DNA from: a bacterium
Lineage (GTDB): Bacteria; Electryoneota; RPQS01
Assembly (NCBI GenBank): GCA_026394155.1
Contig: JAPKYT010000077.1
Location: 1 to 48,755 of the forward strand
DNA: 48,755 bases
Direction: 5' to 3'
Shown here: piece after piece, positions 29,649-38,966 of the stretch
Layout of the letters: each line of letters opens with the position of its first letter
Position numbering within the stretch: the first letter of the stretch is position 1
Program-made: the position numbers and the translations under genes
The notes under the pieces: generated by a model
The model's database searches: none
What the model saw: only the letters and a program-made list of their open reading frames with translations
What the model was told of the DNA's origin: nothing

Positions 29649-31227
29649 GAGAGCAATCGCTCTGTTCAATCGGGTGTACAATGAATGCGGTCAGCAAACA
29701 TGCGGCCGCGTTGGATTCCGCCACAATCACACCGGCGTCGCGCAGACCTCGCACGACTTCCGCTCGATTCTGCGGGTCCTTGTCCGTTCCGGTAACGGAG
29801 CACACCATCGGTAAGTACCGCTGCCTTTGGGAGGTGGATTTCCGCGCCGACGTGATCGCGGGAACAATCTCCTTCAGCGGATCAGGGTTTGCGCCGTATC
29901 CTAACACGATGTCAAACAGCACGACCGCCGTTTCCGGATCGGCTGCTTCCTCGATAATCCGCCGGTCCCGCAGCGAATAGTCAATCATCGGATGAGGTCT
30001 GCCCACGGTAAATTCGTCCGCGCCCAAGTCCACCAGAGTATGTTTGACGCTCTTCAGCGAGTTCTTGAGCTGCTGCGATTTTCCGGTGGGCGCGTTCGAG
30101 TAGATTTCATCGAGATCGTCTCTTAGAAGAAGTTGTGCCTCATAACAGAACGTTCCGCCGCTGAAAAGACCTCGCACGTTCTTCTGTTGGGCCTGCAGCT
30201 TCCGTGCCTCGGTCGCACCAATCACCCGTAGGTCATTTCTTAGTCGGGCGAAATAGGTGGTCACGGTCTCGACGGGTTTGCGTTGAGAGAGCGCAGTCGC
30301 CAGCAAGGCGGCTTCGTGAAGTGATCCCGCGGGCAGCATTCCGTGTCGCCGGATGCTGTCGTTCTCTGTGCCCAGAAAAGCCGCCACCACGGGCTTGCCC
30401 AGCGTTCGTGTCACCTTGCCGATCTTCTCCAGAACGCTAAAATGCGGCGGTTTGGAGATCAGCACGATGACACGTGTACTCGGATCTTCCGACAACATGG
30501 CGAGGGCCGCGAGCATCATCAAGCCGCCCACTTCCTCCTTTACGTCGCGGCCGCCGGTTCCGATGGCTTGCGAAATTCCCGCCCCGGCGTTGGAAATCAG
30601 ACAGGACACTTCCTGCAAACCCGTTCCCGCCGCCGCTACGATTCCGATATCTCCTCGATTCACCGCATTGGCGAAAGCCAAAGGCACACCGTTGATGATC
30701 GCCGTTCCGCAGTCAGGGCCCATCATCAGCAGGTGGTGCTCCATTGCATATTCTTTGAGAGCGATTTCACGTTCAAGCGGCACATTGTCCGAAAACAGCA
30801 TCACATGCAAGCCGTGCCGCAAAGCTCTCATCGCCTCACCGGCCGCATGCTTGCCGGCCACCGAAATCAGAGTCATGTTGGCATCCGGCATGAGATGCAG
30901 CGCCGTTTCGATGGAGCGGGGTAGAGGAGCGAGACTGGAATCGGCACGTGTGCGCACGGACTTCAAGATGGACTCCGCTTCCGACAGCGCGCGCTCGGCC
31001 AGCAAAGCGTCCTCAGCCTTCACGGCGATCAAGAGATCGGCGTCTGTGCTCGCGCGGAATTCCTCCACGGTCAACCCCGCGGCCTCGAGTATCGCACGAT
31101 TCTCTCGGGTCCCCATCACGATGGCGCTGTCCAGCAAGCCCGACAATTCGCGCAGCTTTCGCGCCGCCGTCATGAGCGTCAACGAATCGTAGTATTCGCC
31201 CTTCTTGACAATACCCTTGACCATCAT
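29632..31227 (-). CDS. fdrA: FdrA-family acyl-CoA synthetase-like protein
   Basis: KGEYYDSLTLMTAARKLRELSGLLDSAIVMGTRENRAIL, MGPDCGTAIINGVPLAFANAVNRGDIGIVAAAGTGLQEVSCLISNAGAGISQAIGTGGRDV. Confidence 0.92.
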   Translation of the reverse strand: MMVKGIVKKGEYYDSLTLMTAARKLRELSGLLDSAIVMGTRENRAILEAAGLTVEEFRASTDADLLIAVKAEDALLAERALSEAESILKSVRTRADSSLAPLPRSIETALHLMPDANMTLISVAGKHAAGEAMRALRHGLHVMLFSDNVPLEREIALKEYAMEHHLLMMGPDCGTAIINGVPLAFANAVNRGDIGIVAAAGTGLQEVSCLISNAGAGISQAIGTGGRDVKEEVGGLMMLAALAMLSEDPSTRVIVLISKPPHFSVLEKIGKVTRTLGKPVVAAFLGTENDSIRRHGMLPAGSLHEAALLATALSQRKPVETVTTYFARLRNDLRVIGATEARKLQAQQKNVRGLFSGGTFCYEAQLLLRDDLDEIYSNAPTGKSQQLKNSLKSVKHTLVDLGADEFTVGRPHPMIDYSLRDRRIIEEAADPETAVVLFDIVLGYGANPDPLKEIVPAITSARKSTSQRQRYLPMVCSVTGTDKDPQNRAEVVRGLRDAGVIVAESNAAACLLTAFIVHPIEQSDCSHDTPV

Positions 31228-32198
31228 GTCCATGCGCTCAGATGATGAAGAGAGTCGCACTTCTCCAGTTCGAAGACAAGCCCCGCGGCCAGATCGCTGC
31301 CGGAGGTCTCACCGAAAGAGGCCAGTTGTTGAGCACTTTCGGCGATTTCGTTTTCGGCGGCCCGCAGGATGGCCGTCAACACGCGCTGAAGCCTCTCGAA
31401 AACGCGGCCTTCTTGGGCGCAGCGCAGAAAGGCCGTCGAAAAGGGATTCGCGCCTATGGCCTCGCGACCAATATCTTCGATAATGCTTGATGTGTTCTCC
31501 TCAAAAAGCGCTTGTCGAAGATGCAAGGCAATGAGGATCCCGCAAATGAAATCGTCACCACTGGGTGTCAATCCCCAACCGAGTCCTTTGATCTTGTGGA
31601 CGCCTTCGACGTAACGGCCGTCCTGCAACAGCCGCAGACCGTCAGAAAACCGTTCCGCGAGCGCGGTCTCGAAATCCCATGATGCGGCCTGAGCGCTTCC
31701 GCTCTCGACCAAGAAGATCAGGCTGCGCGGCGGAGCTGTTTCTTGAAGCGCCGCTCGAAAACATGCAAGGCCGCTCGCAATCAGACTGGGAGGGCTTTCC
31801 GGCGGGATCGCGATGGCGGAATCATAGCGTCGTTCCTCCGTCAAGGTGAATTCGGTTTCGCCGACCCGGATGAAATCGTCGCCAACAAGAACCTGCGGAC
31901 CGTCCAGAATCTCAAGGTCTCGCAGCACGACATTCAAGGGTCCCGCTCCCACTGATGTATCCACAAGAGCGAGCAGGTGCTCGCCGCAGACAAAGTTGAC
32001 GGCTCTTTTGAACCGCGAGTGCAGGCGGTAAGCCCCGCAGGCAATCCGGTCTCCATAGCTGAGAAATCGAATCGTCTTTCCCTCCGCCTCAGCGGGGGGA
32101 TGAAAGGGGGGTAGATTCCGATTAGGCCTCGTAGAACACCATCCCGTAATACTGGTTGTACTCGTCCTTCCGCACAACTTCCACATTGGCTCGAACAT
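31224..32198 (-). CDS. DUF2877 family protein (YlbF-like); true 5' end uncertain (about 32085 or shorter)
   Basis: KIKGLGWGLTPSGDDFICGILIALHLRQ is a family-like core, next to fdrA and DUF1116. The N-terminal ~35 codons overlap the DUF35 gene and a G-rich repeat and are probably not real. Confidence 0.82.
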   Translation of the reverse strand: MFEPMWKLCGRTSTTSITGWCSTRPNRNLPPFHPPAEAEGKTIRFLSYGDRIACGAYRLHSRFKRAVNFVCGEHLLALVDTSVGAGPLNVVLRDLEILDGPQVLVGDDFIRVGETEFTLTEERRYDSAIAIPPESPPSLIASGLACFRAALQETAPPRSLIFLVESGSAQAASWDFETALAERFSDGLRLLQDGRYVEGVHKIKGLGWGLTPSGDDFICGILIALHLRQALFEENTSSIIEDIGREAIGANPFSTAFLRCAQEGRVFERLQRVLTAILRAAENEIAESAQQLASFGETSGSDLAAGLVFELEKCDSLHHLSAWT

Positions 32199-32475
32199 GC
32201 ATGCCGATGGTGGGCCTCTCGATGCTGAGTTGTCCGGTAATGCGGCTGCCGTCCTCGAGTTCCACGATTCCCAACGACAGGAAAACGGTGCTGAAGTCGG
32301 AAGGCGGATTGAAAAGATGGGTGAACGTCAACAACTTCCCCTTCTTCGGCAGAGGAACGATGTCGAATTCGTTGTGGTCGTTCTCGTGACAGTTGCGGCA
32401 GATAGTCCGGTAGGGATATTGCACGTGGCCGCATCGCTTGCACTTGTAGGCGTAGATATTCCGTTCCATAGTCAA
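32122..32475 (-). CDS. Zn-ribbon OB-fold (DUF35) protein, thiolase partner
   Basis: YKCKRCGHVQYPYRTICRNCHENDHNEFDIVPLPKKGKLLTFTHL...LGIVELEDGSRITGQL. Confidence 0.93.
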   Translation of the reverse strand: MTMERNIYAYKCKRCGHVQYPYRTICRNCHENDHNEFDIVPLPKKGKLLTFTHLFNPPSDFSTVFLSLGIVELEDGSRITGQLSIERPTIGMHVRANVEVVRKDEYNQYYGMVFYEA

Positions 32476-33647
32476 CCCTCGCGGATGAAGGTCAGACAGA
32501 CCACATTGTTGCCGAAGCCGCCGAAATTGCAGGTGAATCCCACCTTCGCGTTCTTGACCTGCCGCTTGCCGGCTTCACTCCAAAGCTGAAGCACGATTTC
32601 GTGCGCTTGTCCCACTCCAGTTGCGCCGACCGGATGGCCTTTCGCCTTCAAACCGCCGGACGGATTGATGGGCAGCTTGCCGCCGATTCTCGTGTAGCCT
32701 TCCTGCAAGGCGACATGTCCTTGCCCTCTTTCAAAGAACCCCGCCTCTTCGCTCTCGACGATTTCTAAAATGGTGAAGGCATCGTGCAGTTCCGCCACGT
32801 GAACATCCGCCGGTTTCACGCCGGCCATAGCGAAGGACTTCTTCGCGGCTTCGCGCACCGCGAGAAGGTCGGTGGGGTCTTTTCGATCATGCACCGCGTG
32901 CGTGTCGGTGGCTTGTCCCACACCGGCCAGCCGCACCATCGGTTTGCCGGTCTTCTTGGCAAGGTCCGCCGTGGTCAAAATCAGACAGGCCCCACCGTCC
33001 GAAACCGGGCACATATCGTAGTATCTCAGGGGATCCGCCACGATGGGATTGTTGGTTGAGGCATCCGGCGAATCGAGAATTCCCTCCAGCGTGATTTCCT
33101 CGTGCAAATGGGCGTAGAAATTGTCCATCGCATGTTTGTGATTCTTCACCGCCACCATGGCCAAATGCCGCGAGGTGACTCCGTATTTCTCCATGTACAA
33201 CCGCGCGAACATTCCCGCCAGCGATGGCAGCGTGACCCCGTAAATGTATTCGGCCATGGGGTGTGTGAGCGTGGCGACGAAATCGGTGGCTTCGAGATTG
33301 TTGACTTCGCGCATTCGTTCCGCGCCGATGACCATCACCGTGTCGTGCATCCCCGACGCCACCGCCAAGAAGCCCTGTTTGATCGCCGATGCGCCGGAAG
33401 CCGGGCCGTTCTCAATCGTCTCGGCTCCGGCCGGTGTCAGACTCAAATTGTCCACCACCGCGCTGGCCAAACCGCTCTGATGATTGACCCGCGCGGCTCC
33501 CATGTTGGCCACGTAAAGCTGGTCAATGCTCTTGATCCCGCTCTCTCTCATCGCCATGAGGCCGGGATAGGCGGCGATTTCCACCAGCGGGTATTCCAGC
33601 CGCGTGAAACTGGTGATGCCGATTCCCGCCACGTAAACGTCACGCAT
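32472..33647 (-). CDS. Thiolase family protein
   Basis: VYVAGIGITSFTRLE, HDAFTILEIVESEEAGF, GKLPINPSGGLKAKGHPVGATGVGQAHEIVLQL. Overlaps the DUF35 gene. Confidence 0.94.
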   Translation of the reverse strand: MRDVYVAGIGITSFTRLEYPLVEIAAYPGLMAMRESGIKSIDQLYVANMGAARVNHQSGLASAVVDNLSLTPAGAETIENGPASGASAIKQGFLAVASGMHDTVMVIGAERMREVNNLEATDFVATLTHPMAEYIYGVTLPSLAGMFARLYMEKYGVTSRHLAMVAVKNHKHAMDNFYAHLHEEITLEGILDSPDASTNNPIVADPLRYYDMCPVSDGGACLILTTADLAKKTGKPMVRLAGVGQATDTHAVHDRKDPTDLLAVREAAKKSFAMAGVKPADVHVAELHDAFTILEIVESEEAGFFERGQGHVALQEGYTRIGGKLPINPSGGLKAKGHPVGATGVGQAHEIVLQLWSEAGKRQVKNAKVGFTCNFGGFGNNVVCLTFIREG

Positions 33648-34395
33648 CGCGCAGCCCTCCCAACTTCTTGCGCTGTTCGAGGAGCGCCGTGGCCGTGGAA
33701 TCGTAGAGCGAGCGGGTGGCCGCCAGGAGATCCACCGGCGGTCGCGGCGGATCGGTGGGGGGCAGGATCGCTTGTTGGGCCTTCTTCAAGAGCTGCTCGG
33801 GAACCGGTCTGCGTCCCACGATCAAGGTGTCGCGGGCCGCGTCGTAGAGTTCCCTGGTGAGCGACCACGAGGGACAGCCCCCCAATTCGTGCGGAACATG
33901 AAATCGCTTTTCCAACTTGTACTCGATCATCCAACGCCGGAAGCCGATCGGTGATTCGGCCACGATCAGAACTTCCTTCTGCCCGAGGATGTCCAGATGA
34001 TATTCCATCTTGGCGGCGAAGGCGTGCGCTCCGACCCGCAGTCCCCGGCGCAGAGCCAGAGTGTGGTAGGAGATCCCGACGTCCTTGTTGGCCATGCGCC
34101 CGTTCACCACCGCCACCAGCTCGCCGTCTATCTGCGCCGCCAAGACGTACTCGTCCTGAACCCGGTAGGTGTAATACCCGAGAAGTTCGGCGTACACGCG
34201 CGAAGCCACAATGTCATAGAAGTCGCGCTCGACGTGCATCAGCGGTTCCACGTGCGGCAGAATTTCCGGAATTTCCTCGCGCGTCACCTGACGGATCACC
34301 AACTGTTCGCCGCCGGCCAAGGTCATGTACTTGGGCGGATATTCCGGAAGTGGTGTGTCTGTCGGCCGGAGGATTTTCTCCAAATCAATAGACAT
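33640..34395 (-). CDS. GNAT-like acetyltransferase / hypothetical, first gene of the cluster
   Basis: VIRQVTREEIPEILPHVEPL...VLAAQIDGELVAVVNGRMANKDVGISYHTLALRRGLRVGAHAFAAKMEYHLDILGQKEVLIVAESPIGFRRWMIEYKLEKRF. Confidence 0.6.
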   Translation of the reverse strand: MSIDLEKILRPTDTPLPEYPPKYMTLAGGEQLVIRQVTREEIPEILPHVEPLMHVERDFYDIVASRVYAELLGYYTYRVQDEYVLAAQIDGELVAVVNGRMANKDVGISYHTLALRRGLRVGAHAFAAKMEYHLDILGQKEVLIVAESPIGFRRWMIEYKLEKRFHVPHELGGCPSWSLTRELYDAARDTLIVGRRPVPEQLLKKAQQAILPPTDPPRPPVDLLAATRSLYDSTATALLEQRKKLGGLRDA

Positions 34396-34777
34396 GGCCT
34401 ATCCCTTGTATGGACGATGGATCAGGATTCTAAGGCACGGAGGTTAAAAGGATACGACGAATGGCAGGGAAAAGCAAGTCGTTTCACAAAGTCCTCGGAG
34501 TTCGATGGCCCGAGCAGAATGTTCTTTGTCGCTTCGAGCCTCACCCGAAAGTCAAACCAAACGTGGTTAACATTGTGTTTATCAGTGATTAAGGATAGAG
34601 ACTGAGCCTCCCGTCGCGGTCGCCAACTTTGCAGCGGACGCGCCGTTTCGCTAAACCGGACAAGGCACAGCGGGTCAAACAGGAGTCGGGACGATCCCGG
34701 TGCGCCGCCGTGCCGCAGCGGTGGCGATAACGAGACAGTTTATGCCGAGACGGCCAGACATCACTGGAGGTAACCTC

Positions 34778-35635
34778 ATGCATCGGGATTCGTGGATGCG
34801 CACGCTTGTTCTTGGTGCCATGCTTCCGGCTGCCCTTCTTTTCGCGGGGTGCCAGCCTGAGAAGCTCGCTTCCGTATGGTACAGCTCATCGTCTGTGCGG
34901 GCAAGCGAACGCGATTGGTGGAATCTGCCGGCTTACCGGGTGAAAAACTTCGCCGGAAGAATCACGGTCGTCAACGACAGCAGCGAAATGTGCCTCGGGC
35001 TTTATTCATCTGACCGGCATCTGGCAAGCAGGCTGAGAGGCAGCGGACTCACGGTGTGGCTGACCAACGCGCAGAACAAGTCCGAGAAACTGGGCATCCG
35101 CTATCCGATCGGCAGGCAAAAAGGAGAAAGAGGATTCCGCCCCAACCGGTTTCTTCCCAGTGCGAACCTGCCGCCTTCCGAGATGCACGCGATGTTCGAG
35201 ATGCAGAACGATGAGATCGAGATCCTCGCCGAGGACTCGACTCGAAGCGGAAGGAAATCCGTTGACGAAGCCGAACAATTAGGTGTGAGTGCGCAGCTCT
35301 CCGAGGCGGACAGCGCCGTCGGGTACCTGTTGATCATCAAAATGACCGAGCTTGCTTCATGGCTAAGACCGGGATCGAAAGTGCTTCTTGAGATAGAATC
35401 GCCTGTCATGGAACGCCCGAAGCCCGGAGCCGGGGGATTCTCAGATGAGCGCGGCGGGGGACGAGGAGGCATGCCGCCCAGCGGCGGCGGAGGAGGCTTC
35501 CCGCCCGGAGGCGGCCGAGGTGGCCAGCACCGAGGCGGGCTTGGAGGCAGAGGCCATCAAGACGATGCGATTTCCTCCGACCGCGCCATCCGTTTGTCGT
35601 TCATCATTGATCTGGCCGTGAAGCCGGCATCCTGA
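34778..35635 (+). CDS. Lipoprotein with Gly/Pro-rich C-terminal region
   Basis: ATG 34778 after actggagg. LPAALLFAGCQPEK lipobox. C-terminal GGGFPPGGGRGGQHRGGLGGRG. Confidence 0.7.
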   Translation: MHRDSWMRTLVLGAMLPAALLFAGCQPEKLASVWYSSSSVRASERDWWNLPAYRVKNFAGRITVVNDSSEMCLGLYSSDRHLASRLRGSGLTVWLTNAQNKSEKLGIRYPIGRQKGERGFRPNRFLPSANLPPSEMHAMFEMQNDEIEILAEDSTRSGRKSVDEAEQLGVSAQLSEADSAVGYLLIIKMTELASWLRPGSKVLLEIESPVMERPKPGAGGFSDERGGGRGGMPPSGGGGGFPPGGGRGGQHRGGLGGRGHQDDAISSDRAIRLSFIIDLAVKPAS

Positions 35636-35804
35636 GACGGCCCCCGGACTTGTTCGCGCCGCGCGGAAGGCTCGCAGTGAGGAACAGATCGGCAGTGCAT
35701 GCCGATCTGTTCATTTTTCTGGTGGTCAAATGGCACCTGCGAGGCTTGTAACAAACGAGATAATAATAATTTGACGTTGTTTTCGCGGACATGCCAAGAA
35801 GCAC

Positions 35805-35833
35805 TTGCTTTTAACCGTTTACACGGTTATATT
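35805..35833 (+). promoter_or_regulatory. arsR promoter with operator-like palindrome in the spacer
   Basis: -35 TTGCTT 35805-35810, 17-bp spacer, -10 TATATT 35828-35833. Palindrome TAACCG-tttaca-CGGTTA at 35812-35829. Confidence 0.65.
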
Positions 35834-35858
35834 CATTCCCGAACAAGAGGTGTTACCC

Positions 35859-36257
35859 ATGAGAGATCTCGCCCACATTTTCAGAGCCTTGGCCGATGAG
35901 ACGCGGCTCAAGATGCTGGGACTGATGTTGAAACACCGCGAGCTGTGCGTCTGCGACTTCGTGAAAGTGCTGGAGATTACTCAGTCCAAAGCCTCGCGTC
36001 ATCTCCGCTACCTGCTTCATGCGGGTCTGCTCAGCGACCGCCGCGACGGTGTCTGGGCACACTACCGCATCGCGGACGACTTGCCGCACTCCGAGCGCGC
36101 GGCGGTTCTTGACATGGTGGAAAAACTCCTGCAGGCACGAGGCCTTGACCAATTGGAGAACTCTCTGCGCCAATGGCTGCGGGAAAAACAGGGGCGCGCG
36201 GAATCGGCTTGCACCCTCGGCACGGATGTCACAGACGGCGCGGGAGCACTTTCGTGA
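35859..36257 (+). CDS. arsR: ArsR-family transcriptional repressor
   Basis: [64 protein letters not shown], with the ELCVCDF metal-site motif. Confidence 0.95.
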   Translation: MRDLAHIFRALADETRLKMLGLMLKHRELCVCDFVKVLEITQSKASRHLRYLLHAGLLSDRRDGVWAHYRIADDLPHSERAAVLDMVEKLLQARGLDQLENSLRQWLREKQGRAESACTLGTDVTDGAGALS

Positions 36258-37321
36258 GTGAACACTCCCCAAGCGTTGCCCGCCGCCTGTCCTTCTTGGA
36301 CCGCTACCTGACCCTGTGGATCTTTGCGGCGATGGCGGCAGGCGTGGGATTGGGATTTGTGTTTCCGGGCGTTGTGCCGTTTCTGGATCGCTTCAGCGTG
36401 GGCACGACCTCGATCCCGATTGCCATTGGCTTGATCCTCATGATGTATCCTCCTCTGGCGAAAGTGCGCTACGAGGAACTGGGAGAAGTCTTTCGCAATT
36501 GGCGGATTCTCAGCCTTTCGCTAATTCAGAATTGGGTAATTGGCCCGATTCTGATGTTTGCGCTGGCGTTGATTTTCTTGCGCGGTTACCCTGAGTACAT
36601 GGTGGGACTGATTCTGATCGGCCTTGCGCGCTGCATTGCCATGGTCATTGTCTGGAATGAGCTGGCCAAGGGCGACACCGAATACGCGGCCGGGCTGGTA
36701 GCTTTCAATTCCATTTTTCAGGTGCTGTTCTACTCCGTCTATGCGTATGTCTTTATCACGCTACTTCCGCCGCTCTTTGGCCTCTCGGGCACGGTAGTTC
36801 ATATCACCATCGGACAGATTGCCAAGAGTGTGTTCATCTACCTTGGCCTGCCTTTCATCGCCGGATTCCTGACGCGGTTCGTTCTGATCCGCATCAAGGA
36901 CAAGGAATGGTACCACCGGAAGTTCATTCCTAAGATCAGCCCCGTCACGCTGATCGCGCTGCTGTTCACGATTGTCGTGATGTTCTCCCTGAAGGGGGAC
37001 GCAATTCTGACCCTGCCCTGGGACGTGGTACGGATCGCCATCCCCCTGCTGATCTACTTCGTACTCATGTTCTTCGTGTCCTTCTGGATGGGCAGAAAAA
37101 TCGGCGCGGATTACTCAAAAACCGCGACGCTTTCCTTCACGGCCGCCTCGAACAACTTCGAGTTGGCCATTGCCGTGGCCATCGCGGTCTTCGGCGTGCA
37201 CTCGGGAGCCGCCTTCGCGGCGGTCATCGGCCCGCTGGTGGAAGTTCCTGTCCTCATCGGTCTGGTCAACGTGGCGCTGCGGTTCAGGAGAAAGTACTTC
37301 TCGACCGCCGAGCCGGGTTAA
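36254..37321 (+). CDS. acr3: ACR3-family arsenite efflux transporter
   Basis: GTG start overlapping the arsR stop. [23 protein letters not shown]...[49 protein letters not shown]. Confidence 0.95.
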   Translation: MSEHSPSVARRLSFLDRYLTLWIFAAMAAGVGLGFVFPGVVPFLDRFSVGTTSIPIAIGLILMMYPPLAKVRYEELGEVFRNWRILSLSLIQNWVIGPILMFALALIFLRGYPEYMVGLILIGLARCIAMVIVWNELAKGDTEYAAGLVAFNSIFQVLFYSVYAYVFITLLPPLFGLSGTVVHITIGQIAKSVFIYLGLPFIAGFLTRFVLIRIKDKEWYHRKFIPKISPVTLIALLFTIVVMFSLKGDAILTLPWDVVRIAIPLLIYFVLMFFVSFWMGRKIGADYSKTATLSFTAASNNFELAIAVAIAVFGVHSGAAFAAVIGPLVEVPVLIGLVNVALRFRRKYFSTAEPG

Positions 37322-37484
37322 GAGCCTATCTTGAAATAAGGAAACGCGACCCTTTTTCCGCCGAGCCGGGTCAGTCTTCGCCACCCGGCCGGAATCGGGA
37401 TTGCGCAAATCGAGAACAGTGTAAGAGTTGAGTCATCTGTTCAACTCTCCGAGTGCCGCCTTCACTTTATTTCGAGATAGGCCC
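37322..37484. mobile_element. 163-bp MITE-like element
   Basis: TIR GAGCCTATCTTGAAATAA (37322-37339) and TTATTTCGAGATAGGCCC (37467-37484), flanked by direct TAA repeats (37319-37321, 37485-37487). Confidence 0.65.
37358..37399 (+). repeat. 42-bp hairpin repeat, copy A
   Basis: ccgccgaGCCGGGTcagtcttcgccACCCGGCcggaatcggg. Confidence 0.85.
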
Positions 37485-37525
37485 TAAGAGCCTATCTTGA
37501 AATAACGAAAGGGCTGGTTTCTTGA

Positions 37526-37567
37526 CCGCCGAGCCGGGTCAGTCTTCGCCACCCGGCCGGAATCGGG
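37526..37567 (+). repeat. 42-bp hairpin repeat, copy B
   Basis: Identical 42 nt to copy A. Confidence 0.85.
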
Positions 37568-37652
37568 TCGCCCAGATGGAGTAAGAGCCGTGCCTGAAGG
37601 GCAACGCGCCGACCCTCGTGACCTCATGTGAAATCCCGAACATCGAGTCCGT

Positions 37653-38951
37653 ATGAACTGGAAGTCCGAGTGGAAGCCTCTGGCCATTATCGTCGTCGTC
37701 TTTCTTGCAGCGTTCCATCTGCCCACCGGAGTGCCGCGCTTTGACAATGCGGTCGGCGAATCCCTGCAATTGGTTCGCTGGTATGCTCGCGAGCATGTCA
37801 TTCTGTGTCTGATCCCCGCCTTCTTCATCGCCGGGGCCATCGGAGTGTTCGTGCGGCAGGAATCGGTCATGCGCTATCTGGGAGCGAAGGCCAACAAAGT
37901 CTTGGCCTATGGAGTAGCCTCGGTCTCCGGCACCGTCTTGGCCGTTTGCTCGTGCACGGTGCTGCCGCTCTTTGCCGGCATCTATCGCATGGGCGCCGGA
38001 CTCGGCCCGGCTTCTGCCTTTCTCTATTCGGGTCCCGCCATCAACGTTTTGGCGATCGTTCTCACCGCCCGCGTTCTGGGTATCGAGTTGGGAACGGCAC
38101 GCGCGATCGGCGCCGTCGTGTTCAGCATTCTCGTCGGTCTGGCCATGCACTTCATCTTCCGCAAGGAAGAAACCGCGCGCATGGAAGAGCAAATGAACGC
38201 GCCGGTCCCCGAAGCAACACGCCCGCTGTGGAGAACGGTCATCTACTTCGCGTTGATGATCGCCATTCTGGTTTTTGCCAACTGGGGAAAACCGGGAACG
38301 GATCGAGGTTTCTGGTATGGGGTGTACGCGGCTAAATGGTGGATTACGGGCATTTCGGCACTGTTGTTCGCCGTAGTCCTCGTGAAGTGGTTTGGCGCCG
38401 CGTCGTGGAAGATCACGCTTGCGGCACTTCCCACGGCCTGTCTGGCTGTGATCTTCCCCGAAGCACCTGTGCTCTCGTTTGGAGCCGGGGCGATTGCTCT
38501 GTCCGTCATCACCAGTACGGCAAGTGGTGAATTGAAAGACTGGTTCGACTCGACATGGGGATTTGCAAAACAGATTTTGCCGCTGTTGCTGCTGGGTGTG
38601 TTGGCATCGGGATTCCTGCTCGGCCGACCCGGTCACGACGGAGTGATTCCATCGCACTGGATCAGTGATTCCGTGGGCGGCAATTCGCTGTGGTCCAATT
38701 TCTTCGCGTCGCTGGCGGGAGCGTTCATGTATTTCGCCACTCTCACCGAGGTGCCGATCTTGCAAGGCCTCCTCGGCAGCGGCATGGGACAGGGTCCTGC
38801 TCTCGCTCTGCTGCTCGCCGGCCCCGCACTTTCGCTTCCCAGCATGCTGGTCTTGAGCAGCATCATGGGATTCAAGAAAACGTTCGTGTTCGTTATGCTG
38901 GTGATCATCATGGCGACTATCACCGGCTTGATTTACGGCTCTCTCGCTTGA
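37653..38951 (+). CDS. Permease (ArsP / DUF318-like)
   Basis: ALLFA... membrane protein with VLAVCSCTVLPLFAGIYRMGAGLGPASAFLYSGPAINVLAIVLTARVLG and a duplicated half MYFATLTEVPILQGLLGSGMGQGPALALLLAGPALSLPSMLVL. Confidence 0.9.
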   Translation: MNWKSEWKPLAIIVVVFLAAFHLPTGVPRFDNAVGESLQLVRWYAREHVILCLIPAFFIAGAIGVFVRQESVMRYLGAKANKVLAYGVASVSGTVLAVCSCTVLPLFAGIYRMGAGLGPASAFLYSGPAINVLAIVLTARVLGIELGTARAIGAVVFSILVGLAMHFIFRKEETARMEEQMNAPVPEATRPLWRTVIYFALMIAILVFANWGKPGTDRGFWYGVYAAKWWITGISALLFAVVLVKWFGAASWKITLAALPTACLAVIFPEAPVLSFGAGAIALSVITSTASGELKDWFDSTWGFAKQILPLLLLGVLASGFLLGRPGHDGVIPSHWISDSVGGNSLWSNFFASLAGAFMYFATLTEVPILQGLLGSGMGQGPALALLLAGPALSLPSMLVLSSIMGFKKTFVFVMLVIIMATITGLIYGSLA

Positions 38952-38966
38952 GCAAGGAGGCATGCC

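Noticed and set aside
30353-31192. 279-aa plus-strand ORF opposite fdrA
   Set aside because: Ser/Arg/Pro-rich antisense frame. FdrA motifs on the minus strand explain the region.
28197-32198. Calling the FdrA/DUF1116/DUF2877 trio a complete oxamate/allantoin pathway
   Set aside because: No carbamate kinase, allantoinase, allantoate amidohydrolase or ureidoglycolate dehydrogenase is encoded in the window, so the substrate cannot be assigned.
37320-37570. CRISPR-like array from the two copies of the 42-mer
   Set aside because: Only two nearby copies, unequal surrounding sequence, a third inverted copy 9.5 kb away and no cas genes. It fits a dispersed palindromic repeat.
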